Source: Tessaracoccus sp. OS52 | GTDB taxonomy: Bacteria > Actinomycetota > Actinomycetes > Propionibacteriales > Propionibacteriaceae | Assembly: GCF_020687685.1 (NCBI RefSeq) | Contig: NZ_JAJEWM010000001.1 | Coordinates: forward strand, 1,922,001-1,986,000 | Reading direction: 5' to 3' | DNA length: 64,000 nt | Shown: in pieces, positions 43,092-52,482 of the stretch | How the letters are laid out: each line of letters begins with the position of its first letter | How positions within the stretch are numbered: the first letter of the stretch is position 1 | Translations under genes and position numbers: made by a program | The notes under the pieces: generated by a model | Told to the model about the DNA's origin: nothing | What the model saw: the letters and a program-made list of their open reading frames with translations, nothing else | The model's database searches: none

Positions 43092-44623
43092 CAGGCAGCC
43101 TCCCTTTCCTTCGTCATGAGCCGCATGAGGCTCTCCTGGGTGGCCTCTTCCCTCGGAAGCTGCCCGGTGATCCGCCCGAAGGCGAGGGTGAAGATGCGGT
43201 CACAGATGCCGAGCAGCTCCGGCAGCTCCGAGGAGATGACCACGACGCCCTTGCCCTGGTCCGCCAACTCGTTGATGATCGTGTAGATCTCGTACTTGGC
43301 TCCGACGTCGATGCCGCGCGTCGGCTCGTCGAGGATCAGCACCTCGGGCTCGGTCATCATCCACTTGGACAGGGCGACCTTCTGCTGGTTCCCGCCCGAG
43401 AGGTTGCCCACGATGGTCATCACCGTGGGCGTCTTGATGCGCATGCTCTTGCGGAAGTGTTCTGCGCGCCTGATCTCCTCGTTGGCGTTGACCACGCCGT
43501 TCCTTGCGAGGCGGTGCAGCGAGGCCGCAGAGATGTTGCGGCGGACGTCGTCGATGAGGTTCAGCCCGAAGCGTTTGCGGTCCTCCGTGGCGTAGGCGAT
43601 GCCCGCTTCGATGGCGTCGGCGGCGGAGCGCAATCGCAGCTCCTTGCCTCGCAGCCACAGCTTGCCGCTGGTCTTGTGCCCCCAGGACTCGCCGAAGACA
43701 CTCATGGCGAGTTCGGTGCGGCCCGCGCCCATGAGGCCGGCGATCCCGACGATCTCGCCGGCCCGGACGTCGAAGCTGGCGTTGTCGATGGCCAGCCGTC
43801 CCGGGATGGTGGGGTGCATCACGGACCAGTCCTCGACGCGGAACAGTTCTTCCCCGATGCTCGGGGTGTGTTCCGGGTAGAGGTGCTGGAGGTCCCGGCC
43901 CACCATGCCGCGGATGATGCGGTTCTGGTTCATCTCCGGGCCCCTGGGAACCGTCTCGATCGTCAGGCCGTCGCGGATGATGGTGGTGGCGTCGGCGATG
44001 GAGATGATCTCGTTCAGCTTGTGGGAGATCATGATGGAGGTGATGCCCTGCTCCTTGAGCTGGCGCAGGAGTCCGAGCAGGTGGGCTGAGTCGGTGTCGT
44101 TCAGGGCCGCGGTGGGCTCGTCGAGGATGAGCAGCCGGACCTCCTTGGACAACGCCTTGGCGATCTCGACGAGTTGCTGCTTGCCGACGCCGATGTCCAT
44201 GATGCGCGTGGTGGGGTTCTCGTCGAGCCCGACGCGGGCCAGCAGCCGGGCGGCCTCGGCGTTGGTCTTGTGCCAGTCGATACGGCCGCCCTGGACCACC
44301 TCGTTGCCGAGGAAGATGTTCTCGGCGATCGACAGCGTCGGCACCAGCGCCAGCTCCTGGTGGATGATGACGATTCCGACGGCCTCACTGTGGTTGATGT
44401 CGGCGAAGCGCCGCGCTTCACCGTCGAAGACGATCTCTCCGTCGTAGCTACCGTGGGGGTAGACCCCGGACAGCACCTTCATGAGCGTGGACTTGCCCGC
44501 TCCGTTCTCGCCGCAGATGGCGTGGATCTCCCCGCGTTCAACGGCGAGGTTGACGTTGGAGAGCGCCTTCACCCCGGGGAACTCCTTGGTGATGTCACGC
44601 ATCTCGAGGATCACGTCGGCCAT
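43091..44623 (-). CDS. xylG: sugar ABC transporter ATPase with two nucleotide-binding domains, XylG/MmsA type
   Basis: A 510-residue CUT2-class ATPase with two tandem nucleotide-binding domains. The first has Walker [17 protein letters not shown] and Walker [13 protein letters not shown]; the second has the degenerate [16 protein letters not shown] and signature [15 protein letters not shown] with [15 protein letters not shown]. The pattern is that of XylG, RbsA and MmsA. ATG 44623 is preferred because AAAGG lies 8 bases before it; GTG 44632 is an alternative. It lies between the binding-protein and permease genes, 67 bp after the former. Confidence 0.93.
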   Translation of the reverse strand: MADVILEMRDITKEFPGVKALSNVNLAVERGEIHAICGENGAGKSTLMKVLSGVYPHGSYDGEIVFDGEARRFADINHSEAVGIVIIHQELALVPTLSIAENIFLGNEVVQGGRIDWHKTNAEAARLLARVGLDENPTTRIMDIGVGKQQLVEIAKALSKEVRLLILDEPTAALNDTDSAHLLGLLRQLKEQGITSIMISHKLNEIISIADATTIIRDGLTIETVPRGPEMNQNRIIRGMVGRDLQHLYPEHTPSIGEELFRVEDWSVMHPTIPGRLAIDNASFDVRAGEIVGIAGLMGAGRTELAMSVFGESWGHKTSGKLWLRGKELRLRSAADAIEAGIAYATEDRKRFGLNLIDDVRRNISAASLHRLARNGVVNANEEIRRAEHFRKSMRIKTPTVMTIVGNLSGGNQQKVALSKWMMTEPEVLILDEPTRGIDVGAKYEIYTIINELADQGKGVVVISSELPELLGICDRIFTLAFGRITGQLPREEATQESLMRLMTKEREAA

Positions 44624-44690
44624 GGCGGCCACCTTTCGCAGGACTGGTCGGCGGGCACCCAGGGCGCCCGCCGACCGTGATGGATGACGG

Positions 44691-45890
44691 TCAGGCGACG
44701 CCCGAGTCGACCTGCTCCTGGGTCCAGTAGCCGGTGTCGATCAGTGCTTCCTTGACGTTGTCCTTGGTGACGGTGACGACGTCGAGCAGGTACGACGGGA
44801 CGATCTTCACGCCGTTGTCGTAGGTCTCGGTGTCGTTTGCCTCGGGCTCCTTGCCCTCGAGCAGCGCGACGGCCGCCGCGACGGCCTGCTCGGCCAGGTC
44901 GCGGGTGTCCTTGAAGATCGTCGAGTACTGGACGTCGTCGTTGATGAGCTTGACCGAGGCGATCTCGGCGTCCTGGCCCGTCACGATCGGCATGTTCGGC
45001 GGCGCGTAGCCGGCGTTCTGCAGCGCCGTGATGATGCCGCGGGAGAGTCCGTCGTAGGCGGACAGCACGCCGTGGATCTCCGTGCCACCGCTGTAGTTGG
45101 CGGTAAGCAGGTCCTCCATGCGCTTCTGCGCCGTCTCCTGCTGCCAGCGCAGGATTGCGCAGCGCTCGATGTCCGTCTGACCCGAGGGGACCACGAGCTT
45201 GCCGGAGTCCATCATGGGCTGGATCACCGACATCGCGCCGTCGAAGAAGAAGTGCGCGTTGTTGTCGTCCAGGGAGCCCGCGAACAGCTCGACGTTGAAC
45301 GGGCCGGCCTCGCTGGTCTCGGCACCACTCTCGTCTAGGAGGCCGAGGCCCGTGAGCAGGGAGCTGCCCTGTGCCACGCCGACCTTGAAGTTGTCGAAGG
45401 AGACGTAGAAGTCGACGTTCTCCGAGTCACGGATCAGGCGGTCGTAGGCGATGACCTTGATGCCGGCCGCGGCGGCGGCGTCCAGCTGGGGAGCCAGCGC
45501 GGTGCCGTCGATGGCGGCGATGATCAGGACCTTGGCACCCTGGGTGATCATCTGGTCGATCTGCTGGGACTGGGTGGGGATGTCGTCGTTGGCGAACTGG
45601 AGGTCGACCTCGAATCCGGCGTCCTCGAGCTGCTTCTTGACGGCGTCGCCGTCGGCTATCCAGCGCTCGGAGGTCTGGGTCGGCATCGCGACGCCGACCC
45701 GGCCACCCGCACCCGTGCTGCCCGTGGTCTCGCCGGCCGTGGTCGCCTCGCCGCTGGCGCTGGTCTCGCCGCCGGTGGGAGCGACGGTTGGGTTGTCGGT
45801 GCTGGCACCCTCGCCGCCGCAGGCGGAGAGCGCGGCGGTGGTGGCGGCCACGGCCGCCAGGCCGAGGAAGTGTCGTCGGTTCAGGTCCAT
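44691..45890 (-). CDS. xylF: sugar-binding lipoprotein, XylF/ChvE type, with twin-arginine signal
   Basis: A 399-residue periplasmic-binding protein of the ChvE/XylF group. The signal has a twin-arginine-like motif ([19 protein letters not shown]) followed by the lipobox SACG (Cys about 24), and then a Gly/Thr/Ser-rich linker to residue 60. Sugar-site blocks are visible in [39 protein letters not shown] (closely XylF-like, given in parts: [18 protein letters not shown]) and [21 protein letters not shown] lies 6 bases before the ATG. First gene of the importer operon; it probably binds xylose or several monosaccharides. Confidence 0.9.
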   Translation of the reverse strand: MDLNRRHFLGLAAVAATTAALSACGGEGASTDNPTVAPTGGETSASGEATTAGETTGSTGAGGRVGVAMPTQTSERWIADGDAVKKQLEDAGFEVDLQFANDDIPTQSQQIDQMITQGAKVLIIAAIDGTALAPQLDAAAAAGIKVIAYDRLIRDSENVDFYVSFDNFKVGVAQGSSLLTGLGLLDESGAETSEAGPFNVELFAGSLDDNNAHFFFDGAMSVIQPMMDSGKLVVPSGQTDIERCAILRWQQETAQKRMEDLLTANYSGGTEIHGVLSAYDGLSRGIITALQNAGYAPPNMPIVTGQDAEIASVKLINDDVQYSTIFKDTRDLAEQAVAAAVALLEGKEPEANDTETYDNGVKIVPSYLLDVVTVTKDNVKEALIDTGYWTQEQVDSGVA

Positions 45891-46024
45891 CAGAATCTCC
45901 TGTGATCCAAGGATTCAGGCCAGCCCCCGTTGGCCGGTCTGGCGCCGCGTTGAACGCGGCGATGGCAGCAGTCTCCACCTCCGGCGGGCCCGCCACAACC
46001 GAATCCGGCCCAAGGACGGTATCA

Positions 46025-46037
46025 ATTGGATAACAAT
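46025..46037. promoter_or_regulatory. candidate operator for sugar importer regulation
   Basis: ATTG-GATAA-CAAT inverted repeat with a surrounding A/T-rich stretch in an otherwise GC-rich region, upstream of xylF. Its right half resembles half of a LacI-family operator. No regulator gene is nearby. Confidence 0.3.
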
Positions 46038-46132
46038 GACGAAATGCCTAGCCAGACAAGCGTGAACGTTCTCATTGGAGCGGCCGGGAGAGACCCCGTC
46101 CGAGCTGCGGTACTGAAGTCTGAGAAAACCCC

Positions 46133-46161
46133 TTGACTTGGGCTGTGCCCCGACGGATTGT
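46133..46161 (+). promoter_or_regulatory. candidate promoter of the ScyD-like gene
   Basis: TTGACT (46133-46138), 17-base spacer, GATTGT (46156-46161). The -35 is good and the -10 weak; the leader would be about 70 bases. Confidence 0.35.
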
Positions 46162-46235
46162 TTCCCCAGAGGGCTGCGGAAAGAGCTTGATTTCCGGGGG
46201 AGTCCTCTGTCTTCCATCCATCCAGAGGAGTTCGC

Positions 46236-47315
46236 ATGAAGTTCCGCACCATTGCGACGGCCACGGCCGCCATGCTCATTCTCGGCCCCACCTCGTTGGC
46301 GAGCGCTGCACCGCCCACCACGACCCCGATCGACGGCCTTGTCGGTCCCCTGCACCTGGCGGTGACCGGCAAGACGGTTTCGGTCTCGGAGTCCTTCGCC
46401 GGGCAGATCACCACCGTCACGCGAGACGGCGCCGACGTCACCTACAGCAATCCCGGCTGGGACGTCGCCGGGTCCGAGTACCGCGGCAGCACACTGTTCT
46501 TCCTCGAGAGCGTGGGCGCCGGCCCCGACCCGAGGCCCATGGTCGGAGTGCTGAAGTCCATCGACGCCAAGGGCAACGTGACCACCATCACCGACGAGAT
46601 CGCGGCCTACGAGATCGCGAACAACCCCGACGCGGACGTCCAGTACGGGCTCTCGCCGGCCGACGCCGCCGCCAACCCCGACTGCGTGGCCGAGATGACC
46701 GCCATCGGCTTCCCTGCCAGCTACACCGGCGCCGACGTCGAACCGGACTCCCACGCCTACGGCCTTGAGGTCGTCGGCAACACCGCCTACGTGGCCGACG
46801 CGGGCGCGAACGCAGTCCTGACCGTCAACCTGAAGACCGGCGAGATCGACACGCTGGCCGTCCTGCCCGCACGCGAGGCCGTGATCACCGAAGCAGCTGC
46901 AACCGCGTTCGGGATCCCGTCCTGCGAAGGCCTGACCTACGCCTTCGAGGCCGTGCCCACCGACATCGAGATCGGTCCCGACGGCTGGCTGTACGTCGCC
47001 TCCCTGCCCGGTGGCCCCGAGGACGACAGCCTGGGTGCCCGTGGAGCGGTGTACCGGATCGATCCCAACAGCGGTGACTTGGAACTCTACGTCGAGGGAC
47101 TGCTCTCCCCCACCGGCATCGCGCTGGACGGATCGGGCAACCTCTACGTCGCGTCCATGTTCGGCGCCGGCATCCTGAAGGTCGCAAGCGGAAGCCTGGA
47201 CGTCAGCGTCCTGGTGGAGGTGCCCCTGGCCGCCGACGTCGATGTGCAGGGCAACACGCTCTACTACACCTACGACGTGTTCGGCAACGGCACGCTCGAC
47301 CTCACCCGGCTCTGA
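46236..47315 (+). CDS. ScyD/ScyE-family secreted beta-propeller protein
   Basis: A 359-residue exported protein. A signal peptide (TATAAMLILGPTSLASA, cleavage near residue 25) is followed by a six-bladed-propeller-like domain with repeated units such as SHAYGLEVVGNTAYVADAG, PTDIEIGPDGWLYVASLPGG and PTGIALDGSGNLYVASMFGAG, typical of NHL/SMP-30-like and ScyD/ScyE family proteins. It contains one pair of cysteines (PDCVAE, PSCEGL). No lipobox or wall anchor, so it is probably released. AGAGGAG precedes the ATG. Function unknown. It is convergent with the histidine kinase gene, with a shared hairpin between. Confidence 0.82.
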   Translation: MKFRTIATATAAMLILGPTSLASAAPPTTTPIDGLVGPLHLAVTGKTVSVSESFAGQITTVTRDGADVTYSNPGWDVAGSEYRGSTLFFLESVGAGPDPRPMVGVLKSIDAKGNVTTITDEIAAYEIANNPDADVQYGLSPADAAANPDCVAEMTAIGFPASYTGADVEPDSHAYGLEVVGNTAYVADAGANAVLTVNLKTGEIDTLAVLPAREAVITEAAATAFGIPSCEGLTYAFEAVPTDIEIGPDGWLYVASLPGGPEDDSLGARGAVYRIDPNSGDLELYVEGLLSPTGIALDGSGNLYVASMFGAGILKVASGSLDVSVLVEVPLAADVDVQGNTLYYTYDVFGNGTLDLTRL

Positions 47316-47343
47316 GGCAGGTCGTCTGAGTCGGAAGTGACCT

Positions 47344-47378
47344 GGAGCCGCAGGGGGCATCGCTCCCCCTGCGGCTCC
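47344..47378. terminator. bidirectional hairpin terminator
   Basis: Perfect 14-bp arms, GGAGCCGCAGGGGG (47344-47357) and its complement (47365-47378), around a 7-base loop, between the stops of the ScyD-like gene and the convergent histidine kinase gene. Confidence 0.85.
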
Positions 47379-47400
47379 AACTTGTTCAGGGGGTTCGAAC

Positions 47401-48746
47401 TCACTGGTTGGGGGCGGGTGGTGCCGCGGGAACGCTGACCCGCGCCCGCAGGCCGCCGAGGTCGGAGCGCTCCAGCACGACGTCGCCGCCGTGCTCCCGA
47501 GCGATCTCGCGCGCGATCGCCAGGCCCAGACCGCTGCCCCCGGCCCCGCGCTCGCGTGCCTCGTCGAGGCGGACGAATCGCTCGAAGACGCGCTGCCGAT
47601 CCTGGGGCGCGATGCCCGCGCCGTCGTCGTCGACGGCGACGCTCCCGTCGGCGACCCTCACCCGCACGAGCGTCCGGGCGTGCCGCGCGGCGTTCTCGAC
47701 GAGGTTCCGCACGACCCGCTGGAACGCCGGCGCGTCCACCCAGCCCCTCCCCTCGCCCGCGACCTCGAAGGCGACCTCGGCCCGCACGGTTCCAACCACC
47801 TGCTCGACCAGGTCCCGCAGGTCATGCTCACCCCGCTGCGCCGGGGCCGCGCCGACGCGCGCCAGCAGCAGCAGGTCATCCACCAGTGCCTGCATCCGGA
47901 GCACCTCGGGTTCCAGGTCTGCGGCCAACTCGTCGCCTGCCCACGCATCGGGATGTGTTCGAGCCACCTCGACCGTGGCGCGCAGCGACGAGATCGGTGA
48001 GCGCAGCTCGTGGGCGGCGTCCTCCACGAACGCGCGCTGTCTGGCGGCGGCACGCTCCAGCCGGTCCAGCATCTCGTTCAGGGTGCGGGCAAGTGCCCCG
48101 AGTTCGTCGTCGGCCGACGGCACCGGCAGCGCGCCGGGACCGCCCTCGCGAGCCACGCGTTCGGCCGCCCGGCGGAGTTGCTCCACCGGCCGCAGCGCGC
48201 GGCCGAGTGCCAGCCAGATGACGACGGCCAGGGCGAGGGTCAGCGTCGGCACCACGCCCACCAGCGACAGCCGCAGGGCGCTCAGCACGCCCTCGACGTC
48301 GCGCAACGGGAGCGCCACCACCACCCTGACCGGATCGCCGCGCCAGGTCGCGTCCATCGCCACCACGCGGGCGCGCTCGTCGTAGGCGGTGCCCAAGGTC
48401 GCGCGGCCCGCGCCCAACCGGCCCAGTTCCGCCGGTGTCAGGAGCGGGAGCGTCCGGCTCGCGCTGGCGGAGCTCGCCACGACGAGGCCAGCGGCGTCGA
48501 GCACCTGCACGATCTCCCCCGGTTCGGTGACGGGCAGCGGCTCGGGGAGGCGGTCCTCGGCGGCCAGCCGCGCCACCGTCTCCGCCCGTGCCCTGGCCAC
48601 CTCGTCGAGCGCCGCCACCCGGCTGGCCGAGACCACTGCGGACAACGCCACCGCACCCAGCGCGAGCCCGACCGCCAGCAGCCCGGCTGTGACGACGGTG
48701 AGCCGCAGCCGCAGCGAAAGCCCGCCCCACCGTCGGCCCGGGCCGT

Positions 48747-48750
<4 letters not shown>
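47401..48750 (-). CDS. sensor histidine kinase
   Basis: A 449-residue membrane kinase. Two transmembrane helices (about 13-35, VVTAGLLAVGLALGAVALSA; about 160-185, VVPTLTLALAVVIWLALGRA) flank an extracellular sensor of about 120 residues. HAMP follows (about 185-235), then the HisKA H box FVEDAAHELRSPISSL (phospho-His near residue 247), the N box NLVENAARHARTLV, and the ATP lid VDDDGAGIAP and GGSGLGLAIAREI. Its start overlaps the regulator stop by 4 bp (ATGA), so the pair is coupled. The signal is unknown. Confidence 0.95.
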
Positions 48751-49412
<662 letters not shown>

Positions 49413-49439
49413 GCCAGCGCAGCGGGCGGGCGGCCGGGG

Positions 49440-49461
49440 CTCTCAGCGTCCTCTCAGCGAG
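49440..49461 (+). promoter_or_regulatory. 11-bp direct repeat, candidate response-regulator site
   Basis: CTCTCAGCGTC and CTCTCAGCGAG are adjacent with an 11-base period (9 identical bases each), ending 7 bases before the TAGCGT -10 element. Tandem half-sites at 11-bp spacing over the -35 region are the usual OmpR/PhoB layout for activation. Confidence 0.6.
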
Positions 49462-49468
49462 CCGGGTC

Positions 49469-49474
49469 TAGCGT
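49469..49474 (+). promoter_or_regulatory. -10 hexamer TAGCGT, leaderless promoter
   Basis: TAGCGT, then 7 bases, then ATG 49482 of the LolA-like gene. The -35 region is replaced by the 11-bp direct repeat. Confidence 0.6.
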
Positions 49475-49481
49475 GGTGACC

Positions 49482-50699
49482 ATGACCAGCACCGACGCCG
49501 CACCCCGCCGTCTCCTCCGCACGCCCTGGGCCGCTCCGATCGCTGTGGTGAGCGCCGTCGCCATCGGCCTGGTGGCGCAGCCCCTGCTCGCCTCCGGCGA
49601 GTCCGGCGACCTGCCGGACCTCTCGGCCGAGGAATTGGTCGCGCGGGTGCTGGAGGCCGAACCTCAGGCAATGTCCGGGACCGTCGTGCACACCGCGAGG
49701 CTCGGGCTTCCCGACCTGCTGTTCACAGAGGCGTCCGGTGCCGACCCGATCTCGCTGCTGGGCGGCAGCTCCACCATCCGGCTGTGGACCGACGGCGCCG
49801 AGCGCTCCCGCGTGGCGCTGCTCGGGACGATGTCGGAATGGTCCGTCGTGGCCAACGGCCCCGAGGTCTGGACCTACTCCAGCTCCGACGACGAGGTGGT
49901 CCACTACACCCTGAGCGCCGCGGACCGTGAGCGGCTCGAGGCGATGGGTGAGCGGGCCCGCGAGGAGGCGCTCGCCCGGAAGGCCGAGCTCCCCACCCCG
50001 CAGGAGGCGGCCGCTGACATCCTGGAGAAGGTGGAGGAATCCTCGACCGTCGTCGTCGACACCCACACCACGGTCGCCGGGCGCGACGCCTACCAACTGG
50101 TGGTGACGCCCGAGACCGACGGCACCCTCGTCGACCATGTGGTGCTGGCCGTCGACGGCGAGACCATGACGCCGCTGCGGGTGCAGACGTGGAGCACGCT
50201 GGACCAGAGCGCTCCCGCCCTCGAGGTGTCCTTCACCGACGTCGACTTCAGCGCCCCCAGTGAGTCGGTGTTCGAGTTCTCCGCTCCTGCCGGCGCAACC
50301 CAGCGCGACGTCGTCGTGCCGCTGCCCGACCAGGACGCGACGATGCCCGACCCCGGCAAGGCGCACCCGACGCCCAAGGTCACCGGCTCCGGCTGGGAGA
50401 CCGTCGTCGAGTTCGCCGACCTGGACGTCGCAAAGCTCCTTGCGGGCGACCCGGGCGCGGTCTCCGGAATGCCGGAGGACTTCACCGGCTCCGAGGAGGC
50501 GGGCGACCTGGTGAAGGAGTTCAAGCCCGACCACTCCGACGGGATGGGGCTGGATGCGGGCGCTCTGTACGAGCAGCTGACCACCGAGGTGCCCGAGGGG
50601 CGCCTGCTGAGTTCGGCCCTGCTGAGCATCCTGGTGACCGACGACGGGCGGGTCCTGGTGGGCGCGGTGCCTCCCCTGACGCTGCGCTCGATGGCGTGA
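49482..50699 (+). CDS. membrane-anchored LolA-like/DUF2092-type protein
   Basis: A 405-residue exported protein with one N-terminal membrane segment (about residues 16-38, PWAAPIAVVSAVAIGLVAQPLL) and no lipobox. The external domain (about 50-290) reads like the LolA/LppX/DUF2092 half-barrel: AEELVARVLEAEPQAMSGTV, GPEVWTYSSSDDEVVHY, AYQLVVTPETDGTLVDHV and LDQSAPALEVSFTDVDFSA. The C-terminal part (300-405) is a further domain ending in a strand-rich block. Such proteins bind lipids or precursors. Its stop overlaps the next ABC gene start, so they form one operon, opposite the two-component system. Confidence 0.78.
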   Translation: MTSTDAAPRRLLRTPWAAPIAVVSAVAIGLVAQPLLASGESGDLPDLSAEELVARVLEAEPQAMSGTVVHTARLGLPDLLFTEASGADPISLLGGSSTIRLWTDGAERSRVALLGTMSEWSVVANGPEVWTYSSSDDEVVHYTLSAADRERLEAMGERAREEALARKAELPTPQEAAADILEKVEESSTVVVDTHTTVAGRDAYQLVVTPETDGTLVDHVVLAVDGETMTPLRVQTWSTLDQSAPALEVSFTDVDFSAPSESVFEFSAPAGATQRDVVVPLPDQDATMPDPGKAHPTPKVTGSGWETVVEFADLDVAKLLAGDPGAVSGMPEDFTGSEEAGDLVKEFKPDHSDGMGLDAGALYEQLTTEVPEGRLLSSALLSILVTDDGRVLVGAVPPLTLRSMA

Positions 50700-51637
50700 G
50701 CGCCCCTGCAATCCGAACCGAGGGGCTGACGAAGCGGTTCCGTTCAGGTCAGGTCGCGGTGGACGGGCTCGACCTTGAGGTGCCCCGCGGCGCCGTCTAC
50801 GGGTTCCTCGGCCCGAACGGCTCGGGCAAGACGACGACCATCCGGATGCTGCTCGGGCTCGTGCGCCCCACGGCCGGTTCCGCCTGGCTGCTTGAGCAGC
50901 CGATGCCCGGTCAGGGCGGGACGGTCCTGCCCAAGGTGGGTGCGCTGGTCGAGGGGCCGGCGTTCCAGCCGTACCTGCGGGGGCAGGCCAACCTCGCCCG
51001 CCTCGACGCGTGCGACGCCACCGCTGACCCGGCCACCTCGCGGGAACGGATCGGGACGGCCCTGGAGCGCGTGGGCCTGACCGCGGCCGCCGCCAAGCCG
51101 TACCGGCAGTACTCGCTCGGCATGAAGCAGCGACTCGGGCTGGCCGCCGCGCTGCTGCGGCCCCGGGAGTTGCTCGTCCTCGACGAGCCCACCAACGGCC
51201 TGGACCCGCAGGGGACGCGGGAGGTCCGGCACCTGATCCGGGAGCTGTCTGCCGAGGGCACCACCGTGCTGGTCTCGTCCCACCTGCTGGCCGAGATCGA
51301 GCAGGTCTGCTCGCACATCGGGATCATGGGGCAGGGCCGGTTGCTCGCCCAGGGCGAGCGCAGCTCCCTGGCGGCCGCCGACGAAGCCACCCTCGTCGTC
51401 ACCACCAGCCCCGATCACCTCACCGCCGCCGCCGAGGTACTGACCTCGCTCGGGCTGACCGACGTGCACGCCGAGGGCGCGCAGCTGCAGGCTGCGCTGG
51501 GCGCCCGGCCGCCGGAAGAGGTCTCGGCCGCGCTCGTGCACGCCGGGGTCGCCCTGCTGGGGCTGGAGGTCCGCCGTCGGAGCCTGGAGCAGTTGTTCGT
51601 GGAACTGACCGGTGAGGGCTTCGATGTCGCACGCTAG
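50696..51637 (+). CDS. ABC-2 type transporter ATPase
   Basis: A 313-residue ATPase of the multidrug/antibiotic exporter (DrrA/CcmA-like) group. Walker A is GPNGSGKTTTIRML, Q loop VEGPAFQPYL, the signature is YSLGMKQRLGLAAALL, Walker B LLVLDEPTNGLD and the switch His is in VLVSSHLLAEIE. The C-terminal 90 residues are the usual accessory domain. The GTG start overlaps the LolA-like stop by 4 bp. It couples to the permease next. Bacitracin- or lantibiotic-type exporters have this layout, but the substrate is not known. Confidence 0.94.
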   Translation: MSAPAIRTEGLTKRFRSGQVAVDGLDLEVPRGAVYGFLGPNGSGKTTTIRMLLGLVRPTAGSAWLLEQPMPGQGGTVLPKVGALVEGPAFQPYLRGQANLARLDACDATADPATSRERIGTALERVGLTAAAAKPYRQYSLGMKQRLGLAAALLRPRELLVLDEPTNGLDPQGTREVRHLIRELSAEGTTVLVSSHLLAEIEQVCSHIGIMGQGRLLAQGERSSLAAADEATLVVTTSPDHLTAAAEVLTSLGLTDVHAEGAQLQAALGARPPEEVSAALVHAGVALLGLEVRRRSLEQLFVELTGEGFDVAR

Positions 51638-52457
51638 GGGATCCTTCGGCCGGTTGCTGCGCAGCGAACTGAGGCTGCTGTTCGGGCGACGCCGCACGCT
51701 CGCACTGCTGGCGGGCCTCGGCGCGGTCCCGCTGCTGCTTGCGGTGGTGCTGTTCATCGCGCGGGGCTCGGGCCTGGAGGGCCAGGGTCCCGGCTTCATC
51801 GGGAGGGTCACGGGCAACGGCCTGTTCCTGGTGGTGGCGGCGCTGTTCATGTGCCTGCCGTTCCTGCTGCCGCTCACCATCGGCATCACAGCGGGCGATT
51901 CGATCGCGGGCGAGGCCCAGGCCGGGACCCTCCGTTACCTGCTCACGCTTCCCGTCGCGCGGACGCGACTGCTGCTGGCCAAGGCGTTGGTCGCACTCGC
52001 GTTCGCGTTGGTGGCCGTGCTCGTAATCGCCGCCATGGCCCTGGCCGCCGGTGGGGCTTTCTTCGGATTCGGTGACCTGACGCTGCTGTCCGGGGCCACC
52101 GTCGGGCTGGGCGAGGCTGTCGGCCGGATGCTGGGGGTGGCGGGCTACGTCGCCCTCTCGCTCACCGGCTTGGTCGCCGTCGGGGTGTTCTTCTCGACGC
52201 TGACCGAGGTGCCCGTCGGGGCCATGGCCGCGACGACGGTGGTGTCGGTGGTCTCCACCGTGCTGGACTCACTACCCCAGCTGGCCGTGATCCACCCGTA
52301 CCTGCTGACCCATCACTGGTTCGACTTCGCCGAGTTCCTCCGGATCGAGGTGGACTGGAACGTGCTGGGCGCCGGTCTGGCGGTCCAGCTGGGCTGGGTC
52401 GCGGTGTTCGCCTCCCTGGCGTGGGCCCGGTTCACGACGGCTGACGTGACGTCGTGA
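51624..52457 (+). CDS. ABC-2 family transporter permease
   Basis: A 277-residue permease with six hydrophobic segments (for example TLALLAGLGAVPLLLAVVLF, LFLVVAALFMCLPFLLPLTI and VALAFALVAVLVIAAMALAA). The cytoplasmic loop SIAGEAQAGTLRYLLTLPVART between helices 2 and 3 (21 residues in part: AGEAQAGTLRYLLTLPV) is typical of ABC-2 subunits. ATG 51624 is chosen over GTG 51612 because GAGGG lies five bases before it; the coding region overlaps the ATPase end by 14 bp. It is the last gene of the three-gene operon. Confidence 0.88.
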   Translation: MSHARGSFGRLLRSELRLLFGRRRTLALLAGLGAVPLLLAVVLFIARGSGLEGQGPGFIGRVTGNGLFLVVAALFMCLPFLLPLTIGITAGDSIAGEAQAGTLRYLLTLPVARTRLLLAKALVALAFALVAVLVIAAMALAAGGAFFGFGDLTLLSGATVGLGEAVGRMLGVAGYVALSLTGLVAVGVFFSTLTEVPVGAMAATTVVSVVSTVLDSLPQLAVIHPYLLTHHWFDFAEFLRIEVDWNVLGAGLAVQLGWVAVFASLAWARFTTADVTS

Positions 52458-52482
52458 ACCGGCCCACCCGATTGGCGTTCGG

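Larger units (their letters stand above)
45891..46235. other. 345-bp divergent intergenic region between xylF and the ScyD-like gene
   Basis: No gene is visible. The xylF side carries two small hairpins in its leader (45918-45935, arms GGCCA/TGGCC; 45944-45960, arms GCCGCG/CGCGGC). An A/T-rich inverted repeat, ATTG-GATAA-CAAT, lies at 46025-46037. On the plus strand, TTGACT at 46133-46138 with GATTGT 17 bases further is a possible promoter for the ScyD-like gene, whose ribosome-binding site AGAGGAG lies 6 bases before its ATG. Confidence 0.6.

Noticed and set aside
46028-46037. A full E. coli-type lac operator
   Set aside because: Only the right half matches; the left half is different, so it is reported just as an operator-like repeat.
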